A stretch of DNA of 64,000 bases from Capillidium heterosporum (Eukaryota > Entomophthoromycota > Entomophthoromycetes > Entomophthorales > Capillidiaceae): contig WBMQ01000011.1 of assembly GCA_016630905.1 (NCBI GenBank), positions 558,001 through 622,000 on the forward strand, in the 5' to 3' direction. A program made the position numbers and the translations under genes. The notes under the pieces are model-generated. The model did not search any database. It worked only from the letters and a program-made list of their open reading frames with translations, and was not told the DNA's origin. This document shows positions 47,562-60,574 of this stretch, in pieces (the first letter of the stretch is position 1; each line of letters starts with the position of its first letter).

Positions 47562-47643
47562 ATGTGTGATCCAATAAACGATATTTTATAATCCTTTATT
47601 TATTTGTTGTATATATTTGATATATACTTTTAACCCTGCGAAT

Positions 47644-48741
47644 ATCCCCAATATTCGTATAAGTTTTTAAATGATACAAAAATGATGTATTTTAAATTAC
47701 ATTTTTTGTATCGCCGGATTTTATATAACTTCATTACCCTCAACCTAGATAGTAAATAATAGTAGCATACAAGTACCGAGCTAACTTTTGAGTATACCTG
47801 TCCAATTTTTATATTTAATTAATGATTTCAGCTGCTTTGGCAAGCTGATGGATTGCCTACAATTTCGCCTTGCCTCTATATAGGACACGATTTACTGGAT
47901 ATTATATAAAGTCTATCTTGCAAACTAGCTAATTTCATCCAATTAGCTATATTATCATTTTTCAAAATTAGCTGAATAGAGCTTATACATTTCTTAGCTA
48001 TACTTTAAAAGTATTTGCATAGTTGATATAAATATCGAATATAGTATCTGCTTATAGATTTAAAACTATGGATATCTACATGATTAGAGATAGACTTTAA
48101 CTAAATTCATATGTTGAATAGGAAAACAGTATGGCAATCTAAAAATACAAGTTTATACAAACCTTTAATCCAGATTCAATATTGGTATTAAGTAGGACAC
48201 CTATTCAGTGAGGTCGAATTATAGATGTCTACAAACCGATCGATTAGGATATAAATATAAAATGAATAGATGTTGAGTAAAGTACTTACCGTCAATTTAA
48301 AAACTACTACCGCCGACTGGATGTCATCTGATCACAGCGCTCTTATTTTCCATTTTCAATGTTTTAAATCGTAAGTATAGTTTTAAATATATTCCAAAGT
48401 CTCCAGATTCTATTTAAAACGCCTTTCTATTCTTGTACAAAGCTGCAATTCTTCAACTGTAAAAGCAGTAACTACCATTGAAGCTGAATCTGAATTATCT
48501 GAATGCACGGCCTAAACCCATTTTAAGCTATATTTTAATATATCCAGGGAGAACTAATAGTTATCAAAGGATAGGTAAAAATGATATCGGATTTCTAACC
48601 GGATTATGTCCAAATACAATAGAAAATATATCCTTACTAGGTAATTACAAACCATCGGCATCTTTGTACTATATAGATTTCATAGGCCAGAAGAGTACAA
48701 ATAGTGGGCCATCTCGCCAAAAACCCGCACAAACCATCGAA
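47644..48741. other. Spacer between ML genes
   Basis: 1.1 kb of AT-rich DNA. The open frame from 48478 upstream of the third ML gene has no ATG that I can support and is probably chance. Confidence 0.45.
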
Positions 48742-49225
48742 ATGAAGTTCTACTCAACCATCCTTCTAGCATTTTCTCTAGCTACCATCTTCAAGGCCGC
48801 TGCCGTTTCAAAGAACCAAGCCATTGAATCTCACAAAGTTCAGGATTGCATCGAGTTAGTAAAGGACCAGATCTACGACTGTGGTAGTGCATTGGACTTG
48901 ATCGCTATCCAGAAGGTTACTGTCGATCCCAAACCCAAAGCTGGAAAGAAATCGACTATGACTATCATTGGTAAAGCTAAGGGTAGCTTCGACAGGAACT
49001 CCAAAGGGAGCCTCAGCTTTATACGTGGTAACCACGCCTCCTATGGTGGTGCTTATAACGTCTGTGATGGAAAAACCTTGCCCAAAAAAGGAAGGTGAGA
49101 GTATCAAACTCGTCAAAGATATCCAGTTTGAGTTGGTCGAAAGTTCTGGTCCTTCCTACTTGGAAGATACTGCTAACAACGATAAAGGTCAGAAAGCACT
49201 TTACTACATCAAGGTAAAGTTTTAA
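48742..49225 (+). pseudogene. Third ML-domain gene, with one frameshift
   Basis: Diverged paralogue of the twin ML genes. It starts MKFYSTILLAFSLATIFKAA (signal peptide) and runs DCIELVKDQIYDCGSALDLI, VTVDPKPKAGKKSTMTIIGK, GGAYNVCDGKT in one frame. It continues CPKKEGESIKLVKDIQFEL and ends ALYYIKVKF in the next frame. The shift falls between VCDG and CPKK (about 49065-49085), next to runs of A (GGAAAAACC and CCCAAAAAAGG). The sequence reads as one extra base or two missing. Without the shift the protein stops soon after, as ...LPKKGR. It lacks the Asp/His tract of the twins, so that insertion is either a gain in the twins or the place of damage here. Either a young pseudogene, or an intact gene with a base-calling error in a homopolymer. 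Confidence 0.75.
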
Positions 49226-50916
49226 ATGCAAGGTTTAATAAACAATTGTAAAATTCTACATGTAGTTAATTGATATATATGTATGCCTGATTTAAAGTGA
49301 TTCTAAACTATATACATTATATATATATAAACAGTAATCTCAAGTTAACAGCTTTGATTGTTTATAAAATTTTACTACTATGTTCGAAATTATATGAAAA
49401 TGGCATATGTAGCTTATATATATATGCTTGCAGGTCTCTATACAAGCCGATTTATTAAATTTCAAACAGATTAGCAACAGATATTTCATAAAGTAGCCTA
49501 CTCATTTATCAATCTAGAGCTATGAGTGTTGATAAGTTTATCAATAGACTTTGGTCAGGTTTATACGACAAGAAACCTAATCATTCATCAACATGAATAT
49601 AGATATGCTGAATGATCGATGAATTTTAATATAGATGGCGAGTAGGCTAGCACCTATCGATAGTAAGCCATTAAAAAGATATGGTGAGCTAACAACATTG
49701 GTGTGGGTGTTGAGTAGAACATTGATAAGTTTAAATGAATCAATATCTTTATATATACTATTAGAGTGTCTATTTCAACAAAAAGGGATATACATTGAGG
49801 GGTTGGTTCATCGATTTCAATTTAGATATTGAGTACAGTTTTTACCCACCGACTAAAGTTGTTACTGATAACCAAATGGCTGCTTGAGCTTGATGTTGAT
49901 GTTGAATAGAATAGCTTATAACCGACGTAAAAACCGTAGGGACCGATAGACTACCTTTAGGCTTAAAATAACTAATGTCTAAAGCAAAAATCAAAGATAT
50001 TCTACATACCTAGACGAAGCTAAGTCAAACGAATTAGTGGTTTCCATATTTTTAGCCTATTAGCACCATTCCTCCCAAAGATCCTACTCTCTATTTGATG
50101 AGCTTGAGAGTCCTTTAAACTTTTCAATAAGCCAGCTGATTATCAGCGTACACCTATACCTTGCTTTAGTAGCCCTAATAAAGTAGATACTAAACCTAGT
50201 ATGCTTTTGTTTTGGATTTTGCTAGTTTACCGAAGAAATACGTATTAGTTTTATAGTAATAAGCTGATGTTAATCGTATTTCAAAGAAATATTTCATTAC
50301 AAAGCCATACGATGGTGTGTGTATTAAATTAAGCTCGTTCAATAATTGTACTGATATATATTATTAATGCTTATCAAGTATAAAGCGAAGATCAAAGGGT
50401 ATCTTTGAAATAAATCTTTATCATTTTTGTTGGATGAAAACTTAAAGACGAGCAATATAGCTTTTATAACCTACTCTATAGTACTTGGATAATAAACCGC
50501 ATTCACTAATTTAAACTATATCATTAATTTCACTAATATTTAAGGAATTATGCTTGCAATATCAAATTTTAGCTTTATAAATATCACTTTATTATCTTGA
50601 TTCCTAAACTGTCAGCTTAATAAGTGCAAATTTAAACACCTGTAAGATCTGGCCTGGAGCATATTGTCAAACCCTTAACTTCCGGACAAAACCATCTTGA
50701 TTAATCTGCTAAATACTGGCAAATGAAAGTACACAATTCGATGACAAGTGTCTTCCGCTTTTTTACTAAATCAAAAAACTTTAAACAATATCCTCCTAAA
50801 GTTTAACTCAGCTATAGATGAACAAGTCAAGGTCGGCTACAGTTTAACTTCGAAGCTCAACAACATACACAACACATCTACACAAAAGTTATCCAATATC
50901 GTTCTACCTTCACCTT
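49226..50916. other. Intergenic
   Basis: 1.7 kb of AT-rich DNA between the third ML gene and MED13. A 65-codon frame at 49635-49832 has an ATG but no recognisable features. An unrecognised 5' exon of MED13 may lie at about 50723-50805, where two in-frame ATGs occur. Confidence 0.35.
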
Positions 50917-53900
50917 ATGGCAACTTCCAACTCGTTTACAAATCTGGTTTTAATTAGTGGTATAAAGCAAGTGGTTTGGTCATGTTTTAGTCAGGTAAGT
51001 TTAATTAATAACTTGGGGGCTTTCGAGCCCAAGCACGGTTTTTCCAAACTGGAGGATGTAAATCAACTTTTAGACGATGAGCCAATTATCCAAAGCTATC
51101 ACGACCTCCTTTCGCAAGATATCCCTTGTTATCTATCGATGGAACGAATCCAATCTGAAAATCCTTCAGTGTTGTTCGTCCTCTTTGTCTTTTGGATAAA
51201 CCACGATTTTAGAACCAAACCTACGCTCGTAAACTTACAAGGTAAATTTTAGTTGGATAGTAAATGTTTTTTAACTATATACTTTTTAAATTACTAATTT
51301 TGATTATAAATTCAGTGAATATGGGGTAGAAAAATTTTATTAACTTTATATTAGAAGCGAAATGTGGTATAATCGACTCAAGTATGTTAGAGAATATGCC
51401 GGCTAACGACATCTTTTCACCATTCTTGGACGACATTTCACCTGACCCTCGCCTTTTCCCAAACTTCAAAACACATCTATCAAATCCTTGGCCGGTTGTT
51501 TCATCTAGTTTAAGGGACCTCAATGAACTCGAGCAATTTTTATTTGGAATGCGCAACCTAATTTCCAGGTAAATAGCACTATTATTGCCTTTTAATTTAT
51601 TCGTTTAGACGTATATCTCTAAGTGGTGCGATACCCATAGGGAGATACTTTTTAATTCCAATATCAGACGAAAAGGCAAGGTTCTTGCCAAAATCGAAGA
51701 AGAATGAAGTATTCGAGAAGTTGGCATTTACTTTCGATACCTGGCTGTCAAGCTCTTCCATATACGTTCGATCGGGAATATGGCCACATCCTTACGAGCC
51801 ATTAGTTGGTGAAGAAAGGATGTTAATGGATATGAAGGTTATTACAAGTCCACACGGTGCTTCTGGAGTATTCCTGGGGTATGTACGTAGGATTGCCCCC
51901 AGTATTGAGAAGGAGCTTATAGCAATATGGTCGCGAAAGCTTGAGGTTTCTGAGAATTCATTTGAGCCGCATTATTTAAAATCAAGTGGATATGGATCCA
52001 AGTTTTGCTATGTTAGGTTAGGTGATTCTCAGATAAAGCATATATTCCCTAGAGCGTACGTCTTCCTAATTAAGAGCGAGAGTCAGTATTCCGAGTATGA
52101 AAAGCAATCGAATCCAAATTACAAGCTGGGGTTTGCGTTAAATTCAATAGCAAGCAAAACAGCAACGGACAGCCATGATATTAGCAACGACCCTTTCTTG
52201 CCTGCTGAAGTTGTTGGTCCCGAATCTTTTGCTTCAGCTTTGGACTTATCAACCTTAAAATACGACTCACTTGTTGATACTTGCATGAACGACGATATTG
52301 AGAACTGGATGGACTCGCTGTCTACGAATACCCAAGTTTCAAAATATAATGAGCCTAATCTTATGCAGTCTACCACTAACACAGATATGAGAGGTCTTGG
52401 CTCGACCTTGCCAGAATCGAATAATTATTTGGATTTAGGGAACGACTTTGGATTTTCAAATTTATCGGATCCCAAACTTGACTTTGAGTTCAATAACGAC
52501 CACTATATGAACGATTTTGAAACGGACTATTTCGGGTCTCTTCAAGTGACAGCCAACGACTTTGATTTCTTCGACACTTCATACAAGGATCCAATCCAAC
52601 CTCTTCCTCCACCTTCACCAATCCCGGAGGTTATAAAAGACCCTACGCCTCCTACCTCTATTGGGATAGCCAGCAGTCAAGCTACACCTATGGATCTTGT
52701 CGGTTCTCTAAAGCCACTGGCAAGCACTGTTACTCCGCTCGACTCAGAAACCATCCCTACTCCAATAATTACCAACGAGTTCAACTTGAAGACAATTTTC
52801 GAAGAGAACAAGCTAATGAATCCTGGTCACGAAGCTTTGGGGCATCTAGAGAGGAAGCCAAGATTATCCGACAGTCTAATACTTACTCCGGTGGTCAAGC
52901 TTTCGGCGGTTATTATGAAGAACGACCCGTGGATACCAAAACCACTCCTACCAGTGCGAAGAACACCTATAAACGAGGCTTATCTGCGTAACGGCAAATT
53001 CACCCAGGTTTCAAAGAATTTAAGTAAGGAATTACTAAAATCTAGAAATATTTCGGGCAATCGACCTCATTACACCGCCAACTACTGCCCAACTCAGTTT
53101 TTACCTTATGCTAAACGACAAAAGTGTACAGCTGACGCAATTGTTAAAGCAAACAGGTTTGAATATCTCAGATCCGAATCCTACAATGCAACCTATATTT
53201 CAGCAGCTAGGAATATTTCTGAAGAGTCCATTTCGAAATTCACGGGTCAAGAGAACTTTAATTCTGGTAACCAGTATTCGGGATCGAGCGAAAGTTCTCA
53301 AAGTACATCCAACGACGGACTTACTTCAGATTCTTACGAAAGCAGTACTTCCTCCATAAAAACTAGTCAAGCCGGTTTGTTTTCTCCCAACTTAGTGTTG
53401 CCCTGGCAAAGCGACGTTACCAAAAATTTACCCAACATCGTTCCCGATTCGGTTTTATACCACTCTCCCGAGGACTCAATAAGGACCGATTCGCAAAGTA
53501 CCAAGCCTTACACTGTATACATCCCAGCCATCAAGAGCGCTACCGCTTTGAGGATATTTATGGAACAACTCCGATCAAACTTCGTCTCGCCAGAGCTCAT
53601 TACAACTACCTTCTTCAAAAGTGGAACTCATCCCTTCTCCGAGACTTTTAAATTTGAGTTGAACTTTAAGAATATATGGACTAGTGTCTTAAGTGTGATA
53701 AACTCCCTCAACCTCACCTTTAACAGCCCGCACCAGCAAATGAATAAGATTCAGAACAGCACGATAGTTAAAGGACCTTTGAGAGTGAGCGATCTATTTT
53801 ATGACAAAAGTCAAATGCAGACAAAAGATGTTTACATCGAGCCCGATCTATCTCGAGAGTTAAGTCACAACACTAAAATACAAGCCAGTAGTAACGCCGG

Positions 53901-55569
53901 CTATCACTTTGAAATCGACATCGATTCAGTACCTTTCTGGAAAGAGTTGGAACTCAAGCCGATTGGGGGGCCCAAGAATGTCGTCTACCTCTGTGCCTAC
54001 CCTTACGATATGTTTACCTATACCGAGATGGATTCCTTTTTTTATCAGCTGAACATGAACTATCAGGTAAACTTCCGTAGTATATTATTTTTAAACTGTT
54101 TTCTTTAGGAATCTAATTTAGGAGAGCATAAACCGTTTGTCAGGCCTCGATACGAGAATGGATTATATCCTATACCTATGAAAAGCACAGGTAACAAAAT
54201 CTACAGGAATGACTTCTAATTTATTTAAAGAGTATCAATCCCGGATCCATACGTACGCTGAATTCTGCACCCTCATAGGTAAATTTAAACGTGTAGCTTA
54301 TTTAACATTTGAATTTAGGCAAACAGCTAGCCAACACACCACCAGATAACATTCCAGATAGTATGATATTCTACCTTATAGCACCCGAAGGGCCTTCCAA
54401 CTCCACCAAACTTTTGGATATGTCCTACTGCTTCAGGCTACTGCTGTATTACTTTGAACAGGCCGGGGTTAAACCCTGTCAGATGCATTTCCAAGTAACC
54501 CATAGACTATTTTATTATACTGACCTACCTTTAGTCGATACCAGCCAACCTTGTATCCAAGTACCTAGCGAAGCAAGTTTCGTCACGATTTTTTACCAAT
54601 CTAAGCTTCAACGTTTACTCGCGCTTCTACAAATTTAAACGTTACATGTCAACGCAGTATGAGGTACCTTGATTCAATTGACTTTTATTTAACATAGGAT
54701 TCTAGAATTTAGAGCGCGTAATCAAGCCTTCAGTAAGTCTCCAGTACAGCCCACCTTTTATACTTGCACCTCCAGCTCCATCGCAAGTTAATTTGAGGCC
54801 TTCAAGCAATGATCCATTGATCGACTACAATACAACCGTACATCTGACCTACTCCCTTGGTGCCAAGAACGACTTTCTAATCGCGGTGTGGATGGATGAA
54901 TGTGCTTCGGTATTGGATCATGTGATCATCCCCCTCCATACCAAGGTCTCCAAGCCTATCTTCAAGATTTACGTCTCAGCACTTTGGACTGCCACCCGTA
55001 ACTTTTTAGCTCGGACGCACCAAGGCATCGTCAAGATTGCCGTCACCAAGATCGGTGATGTTGACATCCACGAACTGGATGCCTGGAAGTCCTACCTACC
55101 TCAGGTCCCCGGCTCCTGTTTCATGTGTACCGGACACAACTCAGGGCTATACATCCTTCCCCACAGTAGCATTGCCTGCGACACCAACCTTGCAACTCCA
55201 ATTCCCACGATACGCATTACCAAAATGGGCTTCCCTCTCTCCCGCTACATATCAGCTACCAACCTGGGTATCCTCAAGCTGTCTGACTTCAACGCTGGTC
55301 AAGGGATCCACGTCTTCCTCCTGTTCGACACCTTTACCGAGTCAAGAAAACCTAGACACATCCTATTCAAAGATGTGCTGCAGCAACTCGTCCACCTAAC
55401 GGCTCTTGATAAGGCTTCCCAACCTTTTAACTCTACCTTCCTTCAACCGACAATCCCTGAAAATCCATCATGCAGCGATCAACCTACGTTGCCGATGGCC
55501 TGGCGTTGGGTTTTGGCTACCCAGAATGCGCTTTATCGCCTAAACTATGAACCTTATACCTTTACCTAG
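50917..55569 (+). CDS. MED13: Mediator complex subunit 13 (MED13/SRB9/SSN2)
   Basis: Largest subunit of the Mediator CDK8 kinase module, which regulates access of Mediator to RNA polymerase II. About 1,350-1,400 residues in many exons. The N-terminal part has VLISGIKQVVWSCF and SVLFVLFVFW. A large exon (51685-54108) holds GASGVFLGYVRRIAPS and, after a long disordered Ser-rich middle, NVVYLCAYPYDMFTYTEMDS. Small exons follow: ESNLGEHKPFVRPRY, IPDSMIFYLIAPEG, then a 40-nt intron (54495-54534) that leads into SIPANLVSKYLAKQ and FNVYSRFYKFKRYM. The last part has VHLTYSLGAKNDFLIAVWMD, KPIFKIYVSALWTATRNF and the end WRWVLATQNALYRLNY. These match conserved C-terminal MED13 blocks in order. The exact start is uncertain. 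Confidence 0.88.
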
Positions 55570-56096
55570 TTTAATATAAATATTTCGGTCGTCACCTTTC
55601 AATTAGGGCTAACATCTACTCAGCCGTCTATAAGGAGATTATGGATACTACTGGCGATAGCTTTGAAGTTACTCAACAACTCAGGACGCGTCAAAGTTTT
55701 AATTGGTCGATTGGATAAAGCCCGATAGGGCAATTGTTCCCATAGTTTTAATACACTAATACTAACCCTATTACAATTTAACTCCTTTGCTGTGGATTGT
55801 TGTTTATGAACATTTGTTGCAGATATTGATACTAATCGCATCCCTTTATAAAATCAGCTTTATTACACTATAACTAGAGATGGTGAGGCATAGCATTGGA
55901 ATAAACCATATGTTAAAAAACTTTATCCAATTATTTATTAAATTAAGTTAGAACTTCTCTCCCCTTTCTACAAAATCATCTTATCGCTGGATGGTGCTGA
56001 ATTATATTTTTAGTTTACAATTTGAACCCCATGGTAGTTCCGATACGATGTACTACCTATAAAGTTCAACTTTAACCTCTATATTAGTAGACCTAC
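55570..56096. other. Intergenic between convergent genes
   Basis: About 0.5 kb between the MED13 and Zn2Cys6 gene 1 3' ends. A 73-codon minus-strand frame (55841-55620) has no recognisable features. Confidence 0.4.
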
Positions 56097-57825
56097 CTAG
56101 TGATATTTACTGAGGAAGGAATCCTGAATACGTTGATGTAGGGCGATGTAAGGGGCAAGCAGCGGGTACTTGGCAAAAGCATCCATATGTCTATTCTTCA
56201 CAGCTGCTACGTAGCTCAGTTCCTTGCTAAACTGTTCTTTGGAGGCGTACCGGTTGATGAAGATTTGGGCCGTGGTGAGGAAGTACATGTGTTCGGGCTC
56301 GCGAGGTGCCGGAGAAGATTGTGCACAGAGTAGGATGATCTGGACGGCTGTTCGAATCATGATGGAGAGATAGGTTGGTGGTATGCTGTCGATATCCTGC
56401 ATGGAGGCCCTGGGCATGACATTGTCGGCAAGATCTAAAGTTTGGGCCCGGAGCTGCAGCAGGTTGAACCTCAGGTAGAAGTAGTACATCAGTGCCAAGT
56501 TGGTGGCATAGTTCCAGATCTGGCCGGTATCCCTTGTCAAGTTGAGCTTGCTCTGCCAATACTGCTGGTTGAGTAGGTCGTTCGTACATATGGAGTCCAA
56601 TTTATCGGACAGTGTGTTTAGCATAATTCGCACCTCCCCCACAGGTTTGATCTGATTTTCTATGACGTAGCGAACGTTTCCAACCCCTTGTGCTACGATG
56701 CAAAAGTAGCTGTAGGATTGGACTTTCAAATATATACATTTCTCGGTAGGCTCACTGAGATGCTTGCATAGGAGAGGGTCCTTCAGGTTACCTAGCTTCA
56801 TGCCTTCGTCCCCCATGAAATTAGTCGTTGGATTGAGGTGAGAAGGCTTCTTCGAGATACTTGCAATACATTCCATCCAGAAGGACATGCATATATAGAA
56901 GAACCTTCGCTCCATCGCCTCGAAATAGCTAAACTTAGATCTTGGGGAAATGAGATGGAGACCGAGTGCATGAGCGATGGGAAGGAGGGCGAACCGACAG
57001 ACCTTTATTACCTTTTTAAGTTCAGGGAAGGCGTAGAGATATACAACTGTTATGTACATCGCTTGCAGTGTATCCAAACTTGGATTTCGAAAGGCTACGT
57101 AGAACAGCTTGGCAATCTCGGAAACAATGGTCTTAACATGGATCAAGTTGGTTTCAGGGAAGGTAATCGATCGTAATCCGGTTAAAAAGATAACCAGGTT
57201 TAACAGCCTGGAACGAGGTTTAGATAGGAAGGATTTCAATGTGAATAGGGGAAGGTAATAGTTGATAGTGTTGAAATAAGTTAAGATGGCGATTAGGTAA
57301 TATTTTCGAACGAATATTTGGCAATCCTCGAACTCTTCTAACGAAGGTGGCTTCGAAATTTGTGATTTCTTTACGACAGAGTGGCCCAAGGCTGAGTCGA
57401 AATTTATTAACGTCAATATAAGTGCTCGCTCTTGGGTCTGCTCAGTAGCTATCGATAAGTTGGCCAAACCGATTATTAGGTGTAGAGTGTCGCTGGATTT
57501 CAAAACGGACACAGCTTTGAAGTAAAAAGTAAAGGATTTAAAAGATTCTAATCTAGATAAAAGCCAGATCAATACCGTTATCCACTTAACATAGAAAATG
57601 TGCTATAAAATTTAAAAATAGCAACAATTACCTTGTCATCTTCTGGATATGCTCTTTGAACCGGCTAGTTTGTGAAAATCCCTTTTTAGAAAACAACTTG
57701 TCGAGGTAGCAACAGCTGGAACCGTTGACCTTACACCGACTACACTCAGGGATCTCTTTGGAGCAACGGCGTTTGGCAGCTCGGCATCGGTCGCATGCGT
57801 AGGTAGAAAAGTCTGTTTTTTTCAT
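56097..57825 (-). CDS. Zn2Cys6 transcription factor, paralogue 1
   Basis: Exons 57825-57632 and 57552-56097, a 79-nt intron, 549 residues. The Zn2Cys6 cluster is at residues 10-41: YACDRCRAAKRRCSKEIPEC then SRCKVNGSSCCYLD, spacing C-x2-C-x6-C-x6-C-x2-C-x6-C. A linker with FSKKGFSQTSRF ends at MT-R, split by the intron. The remainder resembles the fungal-specific middle homology region: SDTLHLIIGLANLSIATEQ, SKPRSRLLNLVIFLTGLRSI, RFALLPIAHALGLHLISP and FSKELSYVAAVKNRHMDAFA. It has the same length and intron position as paralogue 2. Target genes are unknown; such proteins bind CGG-type half-sites. Confidence 0.9.
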
Positions 57826-58824
57826 AATTTCGGTAAGTAGTTGGTTGCATCTATAGATACTTTGAAAGTATCGTTCAATCTATATGAATTGAGGCTATGC
57901 TGATTTCGGTTACTAATTTTTGGTCTTTGAATTTAGGTTTGTTGGTAAAGATCAAACTTTGATGGGTAAACAATTGGAGCACTTTATCAGGGGTACTTGA
58001 CTATTCTAGACCTAGTAAAAATAAAGATACATTTCAAATTAAGTTATTCGAGTGTGCATAGTTTTCAAATAAATTTATAGGGACGCTATATCTACTTTTC
58101 CTCTAATTTGGAACGCTATCGTATTAGGCGATAATGGCCGAGTTATAGAATCTTCAAATTCCAAATTAACTGCACCATACTATAGGCTTTAATTTTAATA
58201 ATTCTAGCAGTTAATTTGGAATCTCATATGCTTTGAATTGTCTCGCCCAACTTACATCCATCTCATGACAGCAATTTCTATACATTTTATTTATTACCTT
58301 TTTAGACTGTATTTGAACTTCAATACAGCTATTCGATAGAATATCCTTGAAAAGCACAATAAATCTTGATAAAAGTGATTGGTTAGATTCGGTAAATTAC
58401 TTGGCAAGTTTTCTCATACTATACAACAAACTAACCTTCAATTCCCAGACATAACTAGTTATTTCATTGAAATGTTTACCTATAGGTGATCATAAGGTAC
58501 TAGTGTTGAGGGGGCAGGAAATATAGTGTATCAATAATGTAAAAGCTGGGGATGGTGATCGGTTAGAAGGTTAGTGATAGTGGCATCAAGTTATCTATTT
58601 AATGTTCTAACTTAGTTAAGCCTAAAGCCTAATATAGAAAAAACACAAAGTTCGTAATGTACACATTCTGAAGAACAAATTTATATACGTATCCATACTT
58701 TAAAAAATTTGTGAAACCACAATACTTTAAAGCTTACTTAGCTATATCCCGAGTAAGATATACCTCACACTACCAACACCGACTTTATTTAAATAAATAT
58801 GTATATGCCATCCATTCAATTCAC
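57826..58824. other. Upstream region of Zn2Cys6 gene 1
   Basis: 1.0 kb between paralogue 1 (start at 57825) and the 3' end of paralogue 2. It holds the inverted repeat at 58158-58222 and an extra copy of its core at 58103-58112. Confidence 0.5.
58158..58222. promoter_or_regulatory. 16-bp perfect inverted repeat upstream of Zn2Cys6 gene 1
   Basis: ATTCCAAATTAACTGC (58158-58173) and its exact complement GCAGTTAATTTGGAAT (58207-58222), 33 bp apart and about 330 bp before the gene. The decamer TAATTTGGAA occurs a third time at 58103-58112. This suggests a dimeric or repeated binding site. A hairpin in RNA is an alternative. Confidence 0.5.
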
Positions 58825-60574
58825 CTAGATCTTCCCATCACTGAGGAATGAATCCTGGATTTGCTTATGTACGAGTGCAAAGGGAGCTAGCAATGGGAAC
58901 TCGACAAAATTCTGGATATGCTGGTCCTTGAGCTTGACAAGTTCCTCGAACTCCTTATTCCTAAGGCTTTTGGGCGTGTACCGGTTCAAAAATATTTGGC
59001 CAGTAGTCATCCAGTACAGGTGCTCAGGCATGTTGGGGGCTGGGCAAGCTTTAGTGCACAACACTATGATCTGGCTGGCCGTCCGTAGCATTATAGGCAG
59101 ATAGGCCGAAGGTAAGGTGTCCTCACTTTGCATGGTCGGCCTGGGGTACGCATCGGGGGGTAACGCTGAAGCTTGGGTGATTATTTGCAGTAGGTGTAGT
59201 CGCAGGTAGAAGTAAAACATCATGGATTGGTTAGTGATGTAGTCCCAAGTCCGAGATCCTGCCGTATCTAGCTTGAGATTGACGCGGTACGAAGTGAATT
59301 TCACCATGTCCAATTTGCAGGCGCTATCTAACTTGACTACCAGCTCTCGAACTAATTCCTGGACTTGCCATACTTTTTTGATCCTATTCTGCACCATGTA
59401 CCGCAGGTTGTTGACATCTTGAACTAGGAGCCCATAGATGTTGAAGGATTGGACCTTGAAGAATATACAGTGGTCCAGAGGATTGGTTATGCATTTTTCT
59501 AATCGGGCTCGGTCTAATATCTCTAGGTCGCCGTCGTTGTAGGACATAAAGGTGTCAGCTAGGTCGAGATGGGCCGCTTTGTTGGAGATGGCGGCCACCG
59601 ACTGAACCCAGAATATGAGCAATACGTAGAGGAACTCCCTTTCCATTTTCTCAAAGTAGTTGAACTTACCTTTGGGTGGTAGCTTGTGTAAGCCCAATGC
59701 ATGGGCCATGGGAAGAAGGGCAAACCTGCAGATCTTTATCAGCTTCTTGAGCTCGGGTATCGTGTACAGGCAAAAGACTATGATATACATGGACTGCACC
59801 GTGTCCAAACTGGGATTGTTGATAGCCTTGTAGAACAAAGTGATTATCTCATGCGATATTAAAGAGAGGAAAATAAGCTTATCTTCGGAGAAGGACATGA
59901 CCCGCAACCCAGTCGCTAAAACTACTAGGTTCAACAACCGTGAACGGGGCTTCGATGCGAACGAGCTAACAGTAAATAATGGTATGTAAAAGTTGATAGA
60001 GTCGAAGTAGACGGAGGTTGCAGGCAGATAGTACTCCCTTATGAATTCTTGGTACTTGGTCAAATAGCAGCTGTTGTTGGCTTGCGGCGACGTTGGGTTT
60101 TTGATAGTTAGTTGCGTCATGGCTGTATCAAAATTAATTAGCGAGACGATATGCTTGCGCTCCTGGTTCTGCTCGGTGCTTATCGATAAGTTTGCTAAAC
60201 CTACTAGTAGATGTAAAGTGTCACTCGTACTAAGAATAGTTTGGGTTTGAATGTAGAACATGAATGACTCTGGGATCTTCATCCTAAATGAACATTAAAT
60301 TTAAGCATAAAAACTAGTATGCAGCAACTTTTAACAAAAAACTTTGCTTCAATAGATGGCATAAATAGAAAAGTTTAATTTACCTTGGTACGGTGGAGTT
60401 CTTCCTTGTCAATTTCTTGGTTGAAACAACGCTCCTTGAAAACAACGAGTCCAGATAACTGCACTTTATGCCATTTAGTATGCAGCGGCCGCACTCGGGT
60501 AACTCTTTTGGGCAACGTCGCTTGTTAGCTCTACACCGGTTGCAGGCGTACTTGGAAAGTTCGAGTTCTTTCAT
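58825..60574 (-). CDS. Zn2Cys6 transcription factor, paralogue 2
   Basis: Exons 60574-60384 and 60283-58825, a 100-nt intron, 549 residues. I chose the ATG at 60574 (MKELELSKYAC) because it aligns with the starts of paralogue 1 (MKKTDFSTYAC) and 3 (MDQVELSSYAC); the frame upstream has only TTG. The cluster is YACNRCRANKRRCPKELPEC then GRCILNGIKCSYLD. The intron again splits an Arg codon (VP-R), and the protein continues MKIPESFMFYIQTQ. Middle-region blocks are SDTLHLLVGLANLSISTEQN, SKPRSRLLNLVVLATGLRVM and CRFALLPMAHALGLHKLPPK. The C-terminus is like paralogue 1 but not close (RYTPKSLRNKEFEELVKLKD), so the duplication is old. Confidence 0.9.

Larger units (their letters stand above)
46459..47643. 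repeat. Right arm of the 1,185-bp inverted duplication
   Basis: Reverse complement of 44514-45698 (see left arm). The arm includes about 560 bp upstream of the ML gene, the whole gene and 82 bp downstream. Confidence 0.95.

Noticed and set aside
49635-49832. 65-codon frame with an ATG
   Set aside because: No signal peptide, no domain, no conserved neighbour. Length is within chance for this composition.
54495-54660. Frameshift in MED13
   Set aside because: A 40-nt GTAACC...CTTTAG intron at 54495-54534 restores the frame and the expected family sequence, so no damage is needed.
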